This document shows, in pieces, positions 11,611 through 23,815 of a stretch of DNA of 64,000 nt. The notes below the pieces were generated by a model. It was not told the DNA's origin and searched no databases. It saw nothing but the letters and a program-made list of their open reading frames with translations. Both the position numbers and the translations under genes were made by a program. Within the stretch, counting starts at the first letter, position 1. Every line of letters starts with the position of its first letter. The DNA is from Basidiobolus meristosporus CBS 931.73. Lineage: Eukaryota > Basidiobolomycota > Basidiobolomycetes > Basidiobolales > Basidiobolaceae. Location of the stretch: assembly GCA_002104905.1 (NCBI GenBank), contig MCFE01000008.1, forward strand, positions 202,173 to 266,172, written 5' to 3'.

Positions 11611-13809
11611 ATGTTTGGCCTATCTACCAAATCCGAGGCCTCTCTGTTGAAGGTCATCATTTTATCCCTTATCGCGGTTGTGGCTATATCCTCCCGCCTT
11701 TTCTCAGTTATTCGATTTGAATCGGTCATTCATGAGTTTGATCCTTGGTTCAACTACCGCACCACTCAACATCTCGTTAAAAATGGCTTTTACGAGTTTT
11801 TGAACTGGTTCGATGAGCGCTCTTGGTATCCACTGGGGAGAGTTGTGGGTGGTACCGTTTACCCAGGGATCATGCTTACCGCCGGGATCATATACAAAGT
11901 ATTGCACTTCTTCAACTTCACCGTAGACATCCGAAATGTCTGTGTCTTCCTCGCCCCCGTGTTCTCCGCTCTGACCTCTTACTCCGTCTACCTCTTGACC
12001 AAAGAAATCAAAGACTCCTCAGCCGGACTTTTGGCCGCCGCCTTCATCGCAGTTGCCCCCGGATATATTTCTCGTTCAGTAGCTGGTTCCTATGACAACG
12101 AAGGCATCGCCATTTTCCTGTTGATGTTCACATATTACTTGTGGTTGAAATCCGTCAAGCTGGGCTCCGCTCTGTACGGAGTGCTGACTGCCTTGTTCTA
12201 CTTCTATATGGTGTCAGCCTGGGGTGGATATGTTTTCATCATCAATTTGATTCCTCTCCACGCCTTTTGCTTGATCTTGATGGGTAGATTCTCGTCCCGC
12301 TTGTACGTCGCCTACTCGACATTCTACACCATTGGTACGTTGGCATCCATGCAGGTTCCTTTTGTCGGTTTCCAACCTACCAGAACAAGCGAGCACATGG
12401 CTGCCTTTGGCGTGTTTGGCCTTGTCCAGATTGTTGCCTTTGTGAGCTTCGTCAAGAGCCAATTGCCAACCAAGCAATTCCAAACCCTTCTTACTTTCTC
12501 GGTGATTGGCCTCTCCATTATTGGATTTGCTGCCATTGTGGGGTTGACGATGGCCGGTTACATCGCTCCATGGACCGGTCGTTTCTATTCCCTTTGGGAT
12601 ACCGGGTACGCCAAGAAGTACATCCCTATCATTGCTTCCGTGTCGGAACATCAACCTACCCCATGGCCCTCGTTCTTCTTCGACCTCCAAATGCTTGTGG
12701 TCTTCTTCCCCGCCGGAATCTATTTGTGTTTCAAGGAGTTGAAGGATGAGCACGTGTTTGTTATCCTGTACAGTATCACTGCCTCCTATTTCGCTGGGGT
12801 CATGGTCCGTCTGATGCTTACACTCACGCCTATTGTTTGCGTCACCGCTGGTGTTGCCATTTCAAAGCTTTTGGATACATACCTCAAGGAGACGACAGAC
12901 GCCACTGTTGAAGTTCCCTCCAGCACCAAAACATCCACCAGCAAAGCCGATAGCAAACCAGAGACGAAGAGCGCAGAGATTCCAGTGGGCATCAAGAGTT
13001 TCGGACCCAAGCTTGTGGTGACCGCCGTATTGTTCATATTCCTTGGCCTCTTCATGATCCATTGTACTTGGGTTACATCCAATGCCTACTCCTCGCCCTC
13101 TATCGTACTGGCCTCCCGTCAAGCGGATGGATCCCAGTATATCATCGATGATTTCAGAGAGGCATACTACTGGCTTCGTAAAAACACCGACGACGACGCC
13201 AAGATCCTGTGTTGGTGGGACTACGGCTACCAGATCGCTGGTATGGCCAACCGCACTGTTCTAGTCGATAACAACACCTGGAACAACACACATATTGCGA
13301 CTGTCGGTAAGGCGTTGGCATCTTCGGAAGATGATGCTTATGAAATCATGCGTCGTCATGATGTCTCCCATGTGCTCGTCATCTTTGGCGGTGTCATTGG
13401 GTACTCTGGCGACGATATCAACAAATTCCTGTGGATGATCCGTATCGCTGAGGGAGTCTACCAAGACGGAGTCAAGGAAGAAGATTTCTTCTCCCATGGT
13501 GACTACCGTGTTGACGCCGGCGCCACCCCCGCCATGAAGAACTCGTTGATGTACAAGTTGTCGTACTATCGTTTCGCAGAGCTCTTCGGCGGGCAAGCGT
13601 ACGATCGCGTCCGTAACGCACAGATTCCAAATGTACCCATCAAACTCCACACCATGGACGAGGCGTTCACCTCGGAAAATTGGATTGTTCGTATCTACAA
13701 GGTCAAGGATATCGACAACCTCGGAAGATCCCTCAGCGACGCTGCAGCCTTCGACTCTGGCAAGATGACCAAGAAATCACTCAGAAAGCCACTTAGCAGT
13801 CGTTACTAG
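11611..13809 (+). CDS. STT3: Dolichyl-diphosphooligosaccharide-protein glycosyltransferase, STT3 catalytic subunit
   Basis: A single uninterrupted exon encodes 732 residues, the usual length for eukaryotic STT3. The start [14 protein letters not shown] is followed by about 11-13 membrane segments across the first 460 residues. The first loop carries the metal-binding EFDPWFNYR (around residues 40-48), and [11 protein letters not shown] (about 165) holds the DNE-type acidic motif. An [10 protein letters not shown] (SxxExxP-type) loop follows. The lumenal domain contains the diagnostic WWDYG at about residues 535-539, then [21 protein letters not shown]3 transfers the oligosaccharide from dolichol diphosphate to Asn-X-Ser/Thr in the ER lumen. 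A hydrophilic Ser/Lys/Thr insert at about residues 430-455 is lineage-specific. The absence of introns stands out among multi-exon neighbours. Confidence 0.96.
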   Translation: MFGLSTKSEASLLKVIILSLIAVVAISSRLFSVIRFESVIHEFDPWFNYRTTQHLVKNGFYEFLNWFDERSWYPLGRVVGGTVYPGIMLTAGIIYKVLHFFNFTVDIRNVCVFLAPVFSALTSYSVYLLTKEIKDSSAGLLAAAFIAVAPGYISRSVAGSYDNEGIAIFLLMFTYYLWLKSVKLGSALYGVLTALFYFYMVSAWGGYVFIINLIPLHAFCLILMGRFSSRLYVAYSTFYTIGTLASMQVPFVGFQPTRTSEHMAAFGVFGLVQIVAFVSFVKSQLPTKQFQTLLTFSVIGLSIIGFAAIVGLTMAGYIAPWTGRFYSLWDTGYAKKYIPIIASVSEHQPTPWPSFFFDLQMLVVFFPAGIYLCFKELKDEHVFVILYSITASYFAGVMVRLMLTLTPIVCVTAGVAISKLLDTYLKETTDATVEVPSSTKTSTSKADSKPETKSAEIPVGIKSFGPKLVVTAVLFIFLGLFMIHCTWVTSNAYSSPSIVLASRQADGSQYIIDDFREAYYWLRKNTDDDAKILCWWDYGYQIAGMANRTVLVDNNTWNNTHIATVGKALASSEDDAYEIMRRHDVSHVLVIFGGVIGYSGDDINKFLWMIRIAEGVYQDGVKEEDFFSHGDYRVDAGATPAMKNSLMYKLSYYRFAELFGGQAYDRVRNAQIPNVPIKLHTMDEAFTSENWIVRIYKVKDIDNLGRSLSDAAAFDSGKMTKKSLRKPLSSRY

Positions 13810-14089
13810 CCAACTTGCATTGGATCCCTAGTCCTAACCGTTTTCCTTTTTCACTCCTGGAGAAAAGTAGTCGATCTCAATATTCGAGAGAATCATTTTT
13901 TCAATTCAATAAATTACCGTCAATACGAATGGTGGCCATGATGTATCGATTGTTCTGGTTCATTAACGTGGTCACACCTAGGTTCGACTATTAATCATTT
14001 TTAGGGCCACTTGTGTCGTATCTACTTTTCCTTCCACCAGATTTTCTACTTTCGGCCTGAACCATAAGCTAGCTCTTGTGGAGAATAAG

Positions 14090-16321
14090 ATGAGTGAACC
14101 TTATGAAGACGGCGAGATAGTAACATATGAAGATACGCCATTTGCCGAGTATTTAGCTTGTAATTACTTCAAATATTTGTGTGCAGTCTCAGTTAAGAAA
14201 GTGGCTAAAAAGGGGTTTCTCTTTCGCTTTATGAATTACAGCCATCGAATGTAAAGAAGAGGTGGTTCGCGTGACAGATTTGCCTGATAAACAAGCATAT
14301 TTAAGCGAGCTGATGGAATTGACCAGCTCGTGGTTGGTTCAAAAATGGAGTGATTTTGCTGTCAGTCAACCTTCTTTCAACTCAAGAGTATAGGTCCAAA
14401 TACTTAACATTTGTGCATCTTCTGAGTAGGAATTCACCTCGGTTTCGTTGACGCCTGATCAATTCGCTCGTTTTGACGAGGAATTAAGCCACTTGGTCAA
14501 AGCCTCATACCTTCTTGCTGATTCTCCATTGATCCACTACTACCCTTTACAAAAAAACGCTCGAGATAGTGTTCAAGGTCCAACTTCACAAACGAAGTCT
14601 AAGATGGCAGGAATCTCCGTGCTCTCCATAGTTGGAACTTCGTTACTGGTACCGAAAACTCGTTCCTGGTTGAACCTAATACTTCGTGAGAAGTTTCACA
14701 TCTGGAGTAAGCCCAGTAGAAAATCACCTTGGTTATGGCTCGGCCTAGTCTCTGGGTCGTTAACAGGTGTTGGGGTAACATCAGTTTTGCTCAAACGACA
14801 GGTATGTTTACACAGATTGATCAAGCCGTAAAGATTTCTGGACGAACCCTCCTCAACAGGCCACGAAGCGAGTGCTTGCAACCCAGAAGGAGATCCTTGA
14901 GGTGTTGGAGCGATTAATCTTCGCCAGCCAAAGCATCGATATTCGTATTCACAAGTCAATGAAAATGGTTCAGGAGATTGAATTAGTCTCTAGAGGCTAT
15001 AGACTGTATCCTTTTCGTATCTTCAGCGTGCTATCAAGAGAAAATCAATAGGTCATCCTTAACTGAGGGCCAAGCTCAACCATCCTGCCACCAATATCGC
15101 GTATTGAGCAGAACTCCTCGACGCATCGGTGTTTAAATTTCCGACGTGCGCTCAATGAGATCATCAAGGATGGAGTCGAAGTGTATCGAATGTTCACGAG
15201 CCTTGTTCTAAAGAACACCAAGTCACCGGTGTACGAGCTGGCAAATAACTCCAATGCGGCCTTGGAGACTGATGAGCTAACACTCAGCTCCATCAAGCGG
15301 AGGTTTCAAATGTTCCACGAGATGCGACGCTTCGCTTTCATCGAGCTTCTCAAGGTAGAGAATCACCTGCATCCATACGCATTTGTCGCCACATGGAAAC
15401 CGCTGGTCAATGAACTGGAACACCTGATTGAGACAACCAATCAGTTGACGCTGAGGTTGACGAACGCGCAAAATTTGGAGTTCAAAGTAGAGAATATTCC
15501 GATGATGGAGCCCACGCATACCAGCTCGAAAGGCACCTCCACACAGAGTAAGGGGTTACTTCAGGGCTTAGCATTGCTGGAGCAGAATATACGAGCGATT
15601 CAGGCAAAATTATATATTTGCAGTCAAGATATCCGGGATTCCGGTGAAGGTAATGCAATGAGGGTCAAGTGTCCTTGTGTCTTACTGACCAATGACTTAG
15701 AGCTCAACAAGGATACTCTGGTGAAACAGTACCTCGCTGTCAAGCAAGACTTGAGTAATCTTACATATGAGTGGGAGCAGAGTTACGATAGGCTCATGAG
15801 AACCTTCGAGCCCCCAGCTTCAGGTAAGCCTTCATCACACCGGTTGAAAGCGCACTTGACTAAAGGCCACCAGACTCTAAGCCAACGCAGGTTATTACCC
15901 ATCCTCTGCCCCAAGAGCCACCCGAAAGTTCCAGAATAATTGTGTGGGATTCTCCATCGGAAGAGCTTGAGGTGACCGAGAGGGTATTTGAGGCGGTGTC
16001 CGGGACCGCTGAGGATGCGAAATCAGTAGAAAAGGTAGGATGGTGTTTCTGGTGATGCAGATATGGGTATTAACAAGGTGCATTGCAGAAATTAACTCGT
16101 GCTGAGCGGATCCAGATACAAAAGGCGCGTAGAGAGGACGAGGTAAGATCAGTATCCACTTCGGTTCCACTTGTATGTGCTAACTTCAAATTCGACAGAA
16201 ACAACTCAAAATGAAGCAGCGTGAGGTCTCCATGATGGTGGACGAATTAAAAGATGTCGTCAAAAGGCGTAAGCATGACAAAGGCCTAGACACCGCAGCG
16301 ACTCCCACCAACACAGATTAG
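14090..16321 (+). CDS. Vezatin / Inp2-family peroxisomal or junctional membrane protein
   Basis: Nine exons: 14090-14159, 14242-14360, 14430-14801, 14860-15005, 15075-15649, 15701-15823, 15874-16034, 16089-16142, 16199-16321. The acidic N-terminus (MSEPYEDGEIV) precedes two hydrophobic segments flanking a basic loop (ISVLSIVGTSLLV and WLWLGLVSGSLTGVGVTSVLL). Then comes MVQEIELVSRGYRLSTILPPISRIEQ, which resembles the core of the vezatin/myosin-binding (Inp2) family. A long helical region follows (RRFQMFHEMRRFAFIELLKVENHL), then a charged C-terminal coiled coil. In budding yeast Inp2 is the peroxisomal receptor for the class V myosin Myo2; animal vezatin binds myosin VIIA. The family call rests on the ELVSRGYRL and LPPISRIE signatures; a peroxisomal role is inference. 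Confidence 0.72.
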
Positions 16322-16442
16322 CATTTTTGACAAGTGCCGTTCGTGGTCCTGAGAGTGACTGGCAACAAGAATAAATTGTACATTACAACTTCCATTAGAA
16401 AGTTCCAAAAGAGTGGAATGCCGTCTTTGATAGATGTTTATT

Positions 16443-17225
16443 TCAGATTTGAATCGACTTCAAGTAGCTCATGCGGTATGGGTTATCTTCGGCTGGACGG
16501 TTGATAGCAGTCCATTTTGGCTCCTCTTGGAACAAGCGCATGGCAACGATGAAATCCTTGGTGTCGGAGCAGAAGCGGTGATATATGCCGGCAGGCTAAG
16601 TTTGGAGGCAATTAGCTCTGGGTGGTACCATTCCCGATTTTTAAGCTTGTGAAACAACATACCAAAACAATCATATCTCCAGCCTCCATTGCAATACGAA
16701 TCCACTTGTCACTGGTGTCTACACCACGTTTAGTATCATTCTGTCGACTTTATACAAGGTAGTGATGCTTACCTCTGATATCAAAATACCCCGAGCCTTC
16801 GAGAATATAGCGAATCTCTTCATCCTCATGAAGATGTCTGAGAAGAGTTACAAATATTAAACAAAGTCTGGTGACTGTCGCAGAAAGGAATCCACTCTTA
16901 CTCTTCAAAGAACATCTTGATCTTCTCCTCATAATTTGGCAACTTGTCAGGAGAAATGGTTACCTTGAATTTGTAAGCCATTTGTGTTAGTTTCCCAAAG
17001 CAACCTCAAATCAACAATAAATATACTACTTACCACGTCCCGATTCTTGTACTGTCTCTCTTCAGCAATCTTTTCAAGCTGTTGGCGACCTTCCTCTCCT
17101 GCTAGGCGCCAGTATAACACACCAGCTTCCTTGAGTGTTTCAAGAGATACAGGCTGGTTGGGATTGAGCTGGTGAGCTTCACGAGGATCTGCTTGGGAAT
17201 TAGTGTCGTAGTAGTAGGCGTGCAT
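16443..17225 (-). CDS. ADI1: Acireductone dioxygenase
   Basis: Exons (complement): 17034-17225, 16902-16963, 16773-16837, 16663-16718, 16443-16595, giving about 176 residues, the family length. The start [19 protein letters not shown] is typical. The cupin core has the metal ligands [19 protein letters not shown] (HxHxxxE) and the last histidine in LPAGIYHRF. The C-terminus ends [13 protein letters not shown]. The enzyme oxidises acireductone to the keto-acid of methionine plus formate (iron form) in the methionine salvage pathway, in the cytosol. All four metal ligands are present, so the gene should be functional. It converges with the vezatin-like gene, leaving about 120 bases between the stops. 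Confidence 0.94.
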
Positions 17226-17553
17226 TATTAGTGAGAAAGGCCGCTCAAAGAATTGGGAATATCAACCACCCATATATCCAGCACTGACAGAATCGAAATT
17301 TTCTTCAACTGCAACGAAGTAATAAATTTATTCCGTGGATCGGTTTAATGGTTGTCTCTGTATTTGGGAAATGGCTTCGTGTAGATGATTGGCAGGCAAC
17401 ATCGCGTGCTTCGGAACTGATCGAATGTTGGTTTATTTGGTTAGTGAATGAGTAGTGATTGTGAAGCGGTCTCGTTGGCAGTAGCCATAACGGTCTGAAA
17501 CAGAAGGTCAGTGTGATGCAGTAACAAAAATGGGTTCTATCTCATCCTGGCGT
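17226..17553. other. Intergenic spacer
   Basis: A gap of 328 bases between the ADI1 start and the COX15 stop, both on the minus strand. It should hold the ADI1 promoter and the COX15 3' UTR. No further feature is seen. Confidence 0.45.
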
Positions 17554-19243
17554 CTATTTGGGAAGTCTCTTGAGGGTGTGTAGCAGATAAAGTGAGCTAG
17601 TAAGCAAAGCTAGAGAGCCGCCCTGATGAGCTGCACCCAATGAGACTGGAACAACATATAGCAGGGTGGTGATGCCCAGAGTAACTTGCACAAGAGCTAC
17701 ACCCAAGACAGCATTGACAGCAGTCTTGACATGTTTAGGAAGAGGAAGTCTCTTCGAGTAGTAATACAAGGCAGTGACAGCAGCAAGCGATGTTGTAGCC
17801 TAGCGGAAATCATATGAGCGCATGAACTAAGAAATTGGCATGTTATTACTAACCAAGACGCGATGTTCGAACTGAACCGTGACTGGGTTGTCAAACATGT
17901 TACGCCATTTGCAAGAGTCACCTGGGCGAGCAAAATTCTCGGACCAAATCTCGCTGCTTTCGGGCATTAGTCTACCTCCCATCAATGGGAACTCGTTGTA
18001 GAGCATTCCAGCGTCTAGACCAGCGACGAATCCACCTAGGTGACGTTGGTTAGTTGAAGAAAATTATTTACGCTGGGATTCGTAGACTTACCAGAGAAAC
18101 TAGTCAGCAAGATGAGACCACAAAGTCCGAGAGCCGAGCGGCGCAAGAAGTTAAGTCTAGGATTATTGATACCAGCCAAGAGATGCTGTGCGCACATGTC
18201 AACTCTGCGGTCTACCGGATATGGTGAGGTGATACAACTTACCTGATTGCCTCCCTTTGCTAGTTTGGCATTACGAAGAATATCCCATCCAGTCAACAAG
18301 CAACCAACATAGAGGAAGAAGGCACTCGCTAAATGGGCTGTCAATCTGTATTGACTCACACGAGGGACTCCCTTGTTTTCAACAAGCTCATGAGCAAGTC
18401 CCGATTTTACCATATACCAACCAAGTGCTCCCTAAAATTTAGATGAATAACAATCCACCGGATAAAATAAATCACGATTGACGCACCTGGAAACCAAGCA
18501 GACCGCCCAATGCCAAAACACGTTTGGTTACGGCTCTCGACATATGTCCTTTGTAGGCGAAATAGGCGGTGGGAATGATGAAGGCAGCGCCGATAGCGCG
18601 TCCCCATAGTCTATGTGCCCACTCAAAGAAGAAAATGAACTTGAACTCATCCAGAGTCATGCCCTTCTCCTTGTTTAACCTGTATAGACGCGAAACAGTT
18701 AATCACCGCTACGGAAACCCTGAAATGAGTCACTTCCTACATTTTGTATTCGGGGAATTGTTTGTACTTCTCAAACTCCTCTTCCCACTCTGCTTGAGTG
18801 ATAGGGGGACGAACACCGGTAACCAGATTCCATTCCACAATGGAGAGACCACTCTCAGTCAGTCTGGTAACACCACCAATAACCACAATGGCAAAGACCA
18901 TGGCACCAATACCAATTAACCAGTAGCCAACAGCAGGGTGTGTACACACATCGGCCACTACTTTCGAGCTAGCGGGTGCTTTAGCGGCGACTGTGGCCAT
19001 ACTCTTGAAAAAAGAGCATTTAGGAGCACCAATAGCGGCCTTGGGAAGGCGAAGGGTGCGGGTGGCAGAGGCAAACGTTTGACGGAATATGTTGCGGTGT
19101 TGTGTGGTGAAACTTCTGCTCAAAACGCTAGGTCCCCAAGGCTTCGACGCGAGCCCGGGATTTACGTTTCGTGATAAAACGCTAAGTCTCAAAGAGGCTC
19201 TTGGGAACAAACGAGCCGTGCCTAAACATCTGAGTGCATTCAT
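17554..19243 (-). CDS. COX15: Heme A synthase, mitochondrial
   Basis: Exons (complement): 18741-19243, 18487-18679, 18243-18431, 18092-18185, 17854-18035, 17554-17799. The first about 80 residues are rich in Arg, Ser, Thr and Leu with almost no acidic residues, a mitochondrial presequence. The mature enzyme begins near VGYWLIGIGAMVFAIVVIGGVTRL and has eight predicted membrane helices. Heme-ligand histidines are visible in FFEWAHRLWGR, YRLTAHLASA, QFEHRVLATTS and LGAAHQGGS. COX15 oxidises the C8 methyl of heme O to the formyl group of heme A for cytochrome c oxidase. The pattern SGLSIVEWNLVTGVRPP is characteristic of the type found in fungi and animals. The gene is intact. Confidence 0.95.
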
Positions 19244-20297
19244 TCTCTGTGAAAATCTGATGAATCACTGCTCACCGAACAGTGCAAGTACACAAATTAT
19301 TTTCAGCAAGGCAGAGAATCGTCGCTTTATAAACATCTCCCCGTGGAAACCGCCTCTCTTGACGAAACGGGATCGCATTATGGTTAGCGCAATGCTTTTG
19401 GGCCCCAAAAATCCAATCCCAATTACCAACACCTTTATAGCCTTATTCAGTAAAGATTGTACCAGCTTTTGTCGAACTTTCCTTCCTTGAAATAAGCCAC
19501 ATGTTCTAGATCCGCAGACTCGAAGAGGTTGAAATCGCAGATGGATTCAATTTCTCACGTTGCGTATTGTATTGATTGTGAGCTTCGGCTCCTTGACCTT
19601 TTGACAGCTTTGAATGGTCTCCGAATATGGGAAGGATGCCCTCTCTATCCGATCGGCGTAGATGCATCATGGTTCCTCTATGGCGGCCTTGGTGCCGTTC
19701 TCGAACCCATGTATCTCACCTAGACCATGGATTGTGTTGGACCCCAGACTCCCCCGTTCTTATCAATATCGGTCTAGAGCCCACGTCCTCGACTGGCCGA
19801 AATGGATCCGGCCAACTCAAAGTCGCAACTGCTGCCAGGCCAACCTTAATTCTTGCCGTACACCAAGCTGGTTATTCAGGGGAATCATGAGAAAAGATGA
19901 GCATTTAGCCGACAATGTGGGTATTTCTGTTGGAAATTTCGGGGTTTATTGAAAGCCTTGGGGAGATCACTGATTAGAAAATTCTATCCTTGGAGCACAC
20001 ATCAAAATCAGATCCCACACCTTGCGTACGGGCACTTGGTTTGGACTAAGCAGATGTACCAAGGGGAATGAGAAATGAACAGTTCCAGCCAATGATTCAA
20101 AGTATGGTCTGGTAGATTCCGGCACATATACAATCAGCGCAGTCAATACTACTTAATGCTCATATGTAATATCAACGCACAACCACAACGACAAAAAAGT
20201 GGCTTTGGCTGGAGCGTATATCAATTGCTGTACATGAATGGATGAATGGATGTTTAGTGTTACGGATGTCTACTGCCTCTAACCACACATTTTATAT
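19244..20297. other. Gene-free spacer upstream of COX15
   Basis: About 1 kb between the COX15 start and the stop of the MIT-domain gene, both on the minus strand. The first part is the COX15 promoter. Overlapping plus-strand open frames at 19529-19952 have no recognisable domain. I see no tRNA box B-like element. Confidence 0.45.
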
Positions 20298-23200
20298 CTA
20301 GTCTATCAACCACTCTTTACAGCGTTTTAAATATTTGGCCATCAGAACAGTGAGATCGCGCATCACAAACGCGCAAACAACGTTGTTCATGAATTCACTC
20401 ACTCGGATAAGCCTGCTCAGGACCAGAGACTGAAGTTCTCCAGGTGGCATTTGATGGAACTGCCTAATCCATCGGTCTAGTGAATACAGAGGATTGGTTA
20501 AGATTCAGGAGAGAATGGTGATGGACACCGTGTGGGCAATTACCTACGACTTGGCATGTTTGGAACAGCTTGATCAATACGTCGATATAAAGGGACACGT
20601 CGTCACTTCAAATCAAGCAGTTAGCCTCGTATCTATTAAAGCGTAAACGCTATATATATATATATATATATTTACTCACATCTTGTCACGGGAGGTTGTC
20701 ATCCTTTCAAGTGATTTCGTGATACGGTTGCCAAGGGAGAGGAACGAAGACTGGATGGGGTTGATTAATCAATGCGAATTCGTCTAGTAGGAGAAAACCC
20801 AAAATACCTGAGATTTCTTGATCGATTCAATGAACGACAGCTTCTTGGCTAGATTGTTTTGCACACTGAACAAAACGGTCTCAAAACTCTCCAACTCCTG
20901 TAATGTCGTGATGACATGTAAGCAACTGCCGGTGCAAATATATACAGACTAGCACTTACCTTCAGCATCATGGAAATCTCCGTCTCTTTCATGGATGTCA
21001 CTGGAGGGACTGTGGTCAAAGTTGGAATCTGTTGGCCCAAAGCAATTACCATGTTGTACAACGTAGCCGTGATCAGCTCGCATGCCGAGATTTTTGCTTC
21101 GATGGCGCTAAGCCGCGCCCCACTTTGGTACCTACGGTTTGAAAGATGTCGACATAAGCTTTCGGGACTTCTAGGGCCTTACTTGGATGTAGAAACCTAC
21201 CATAGACTCCGTGGGATATACATCTTGGCAGAGATAAAACCGCCATTCACCATGCTACGCTCGAAACACCGCATGAGCCAGAAAGGCTGAAGTTCAGGCC
21301 TCGGAGGTGGGCCTTCCAACAAAGAGGCACCCTGTAGTGATATTCTAGTTAATCATCCATGTTAAATAAAAGAATAGTTGGCGGTTGCCACTTTCCTCTT
21401 GTGGTTCTTCTAGCACAATATCGAACAAGGTCAGCCCCTTGTAAGGTCGGCGATTGGAATTAGTAAAATATAAGCCGGTAGGTGAAGGGTCGGATGAAAG
21501 GGCAGTTTGACTATTGTTGTATGACTTCGGCATTAATGATGAATTAGAATTTTGTACAGCTGACTTCATCATGTTGTTAGTGCCCAGCCCCATTGGTAGA
21601 GACATCTTTCTGCGAAAATTGGGCGCCAGAACTGATGATCGTGAAGCCAAGTAATCAGCGGCCAATGCTCCTTTTTGCTTCTGCGCGCTTTCGGCCTTTA
21701 GAGCAGCCATACTAGTTAATTGTATGGAGCCCCCGTTAGCACCGGGCCTGTCCCTGAGAACAGGTGTAGTGCTAGTAGGGGGCGTGGCACCAGGACGGTA
21801 TGTTATAACTGAGAGTGGAGGAGGAGGTTCTCGATTGAAGGCTGCTTTTGCGCTCGACAGCAAAGTTCCCTGGGTATCAGCATCCATATTCGTCTCCTTG
21901 GAAGTACTGTTGCTATCAGAAGGCCTAATAGCTTCAGGGGGAGGAAATTTGGGGGTTGGGGGTTTGAATGTAGCAGACTTGGGCAACTCTAGGCTGGAAT
22001 CAGGGACAAGATTTTTTGGAACCTTGTGTTCTTGAGAGGAGCCCAAAGGAGCATCGATATCAGCCTTGATCTTCGAGAAATCTAACGGAGATGGCCGATG
22101 CACGGTGGACATGCCGCCTACCTTCCTAGGCAACGAAGATGATCTCAGGGGCAGCAAGCTACCTAAACCATTGAAATCTTCATTGTCGATACAGGCTGGT
22201 TGGACTTGCAATTTGGTTTCTTGCAGATCAGGGGTTGACTGGGATTTCTCTGGCGCCAGGTAATATTCAAGGTGATCATCGTCTAAATCAGCGTCAACTT
22301 TACTATCTCGGTAGGTGCCGGCTGAATTGGTCCGTAAAATCAAAATTGGCTCAACTATCAAGAGATACTTTAGAGCTTACCAGATTGGTGAGTTTGCACG
22401 TCTGGCTTCTGTTTCGGCCTAGCGGTGGACTTGGACAACGTATTTTCGGTTGAGCCTTTTTCTAAACAACAAGGTAGCCGATTGAACCACATGCATAATC
22501 AGTAAGCGTAGTGTTGGAATATTAAACAATAAATATCTACCTTGCTCAGGCGAAAGAATAACATTAGGGCTTAATCCAGGAGGAGGAAATGGGGGTGGCG
22601 GTAAGTTGTTGAACGTTTGTCGAAGTGATTCTCGTTGCGATAACTCTGACAAAGAATATCCTCTTGATCTGCTGATCCTCTGGCTTGTTGGGCTTGCTCC
22701 TTTGTTTTGCGCAGCTAGATTTTCTGTGCTAGAAATGATGGCGGATATCTTGGGCTGAATTTTTGAGTGCAAACTATCCTGCTGCAGTGTACTACTGGAC
22801 AACTGCTTTCTCAAGACGGGATGTCCAAATGCGTCTTTCCTCTCGCGCATTCTTTCTAAAGAGGGTAACGTTCTTTCGGAAAAAGACCCTCCTCGCATTC
22901 TATGATTTTCTCCCAGTCCGTTTTTCGAGGAATTTGTGCCAAGTGGTTGCTTTGTCATAGCTGTTAGCCTTGCAGATGTAGGTGGTAACAATTGAGAGAG
23001 TGGTGAATCCGGGGCAATCAATGGCTTCTTCTGAATATTCTCCTGCGACAGTGGATATTCGGCCGATGCTTGCTTTTCTTGGAGAGAATTTGCGTCTGAG
23101 GATGGATCAAGTTGAACCCCAGCTGGGAATTGCGAGTAAGCTGAATACCTTGCACCATCCCCAGTGGTGAAATGCGTTCTATTGGGTGCTCTCAACAACG

Positions 23201-23815
23201 GGGCAGACATCTTTTTTCGCAAATTATGTAGATTAGGTATGACTTGGCTGGCGGCTGTATTCTCATCCTTTCTGATGTCTAGGGCTTGGAAAGTGGGAGA
23301 TTTGTTTGTGGCTTCTGAGAATCGAAGTGGATGTTAATTTCTACATCACAAGGCTAGCGAACATAGCCAACAAACTTACGCGCAAATGGAGAGTTGAGTC
23401 CGGAGGAACTTGAAATGGCGTTTTTGGAATTGTTTAAAAGATATATGCGATTCGTATATGTTTGATGCTTCAGAGAACCAACCGCAAACAAAGTAGCAAC
23501 ATTAGTCTATGCAAAGAAGATCTTGGAAGGTACATCCCTACTGGAAAGAAGCTTCCACAAGAAAACAACAAAGATACTCACAATCTGTCTAAGTTTCTTC
23601 CGGTTACTGGCGTTTTCAGCCTTATCCATGACCTGCGACAGCAAGTCCGCAGCCTCCTGATAAGCCAGAATGGCTTCATCCAACTTTTTCTGACTGTCTA
23701 GTTGAACAGCATCTTGTGCTTTGCTTAGTGCTATCGTCAGCAAAGTTTTGGGTGAAGTGTTAGGTTGGTTCTGTGGTATAGGGGTCGAAGTAGCTGTCTT
23801 TGTCGAGGCAGCCAT
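20298..23815 (-). CDS. MIT-domain protein with long disordered middle and conserved C-terminal helical domain
   Basis: The start is MAASTKTATST at 23815. The first exon (23582-23815) carries a MIT three-helix bundle: TIALSKAQDAVQLDSQKKLDEAILAYQEAADLLSQVM, split here as TIALSKAQDAVQL then DEAILAYQEAADLL. The middle (about 21345-23400, several exons) is rich in Ser, Pro and Gln with polyproline (PPPPFPPPG). The C-terminal exons read PFWLMRCFERSMVNGGFISAKMYIPRS, then YQSGARLSAIEAKI, and end YLKRCKEWLID. A MIT domain plus this Leu-Met-Arg/Ser-Met/GGF-type tail is, as far as I recall, an uncharacterised fungal architecture. MIT domains bind ESCRT-III tails, so a role in endosomes or abscission is inferred. 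The internal splice sites were only partly resolved. Confidence 0.7.
20649..20671. repeat. (TA)n microsatellite in an intron
   Basis: A run of about eleven TA dinucleotides lies within an intron of the MIT-domain gene, close to an acceptor on the minus strand. Confidence 0.85.

Noticed and set aside
11823-13650. Long alternate frames inside STT3
   Set aside because: They overlap a well-conserved coding sequence in other frames and show no domain.
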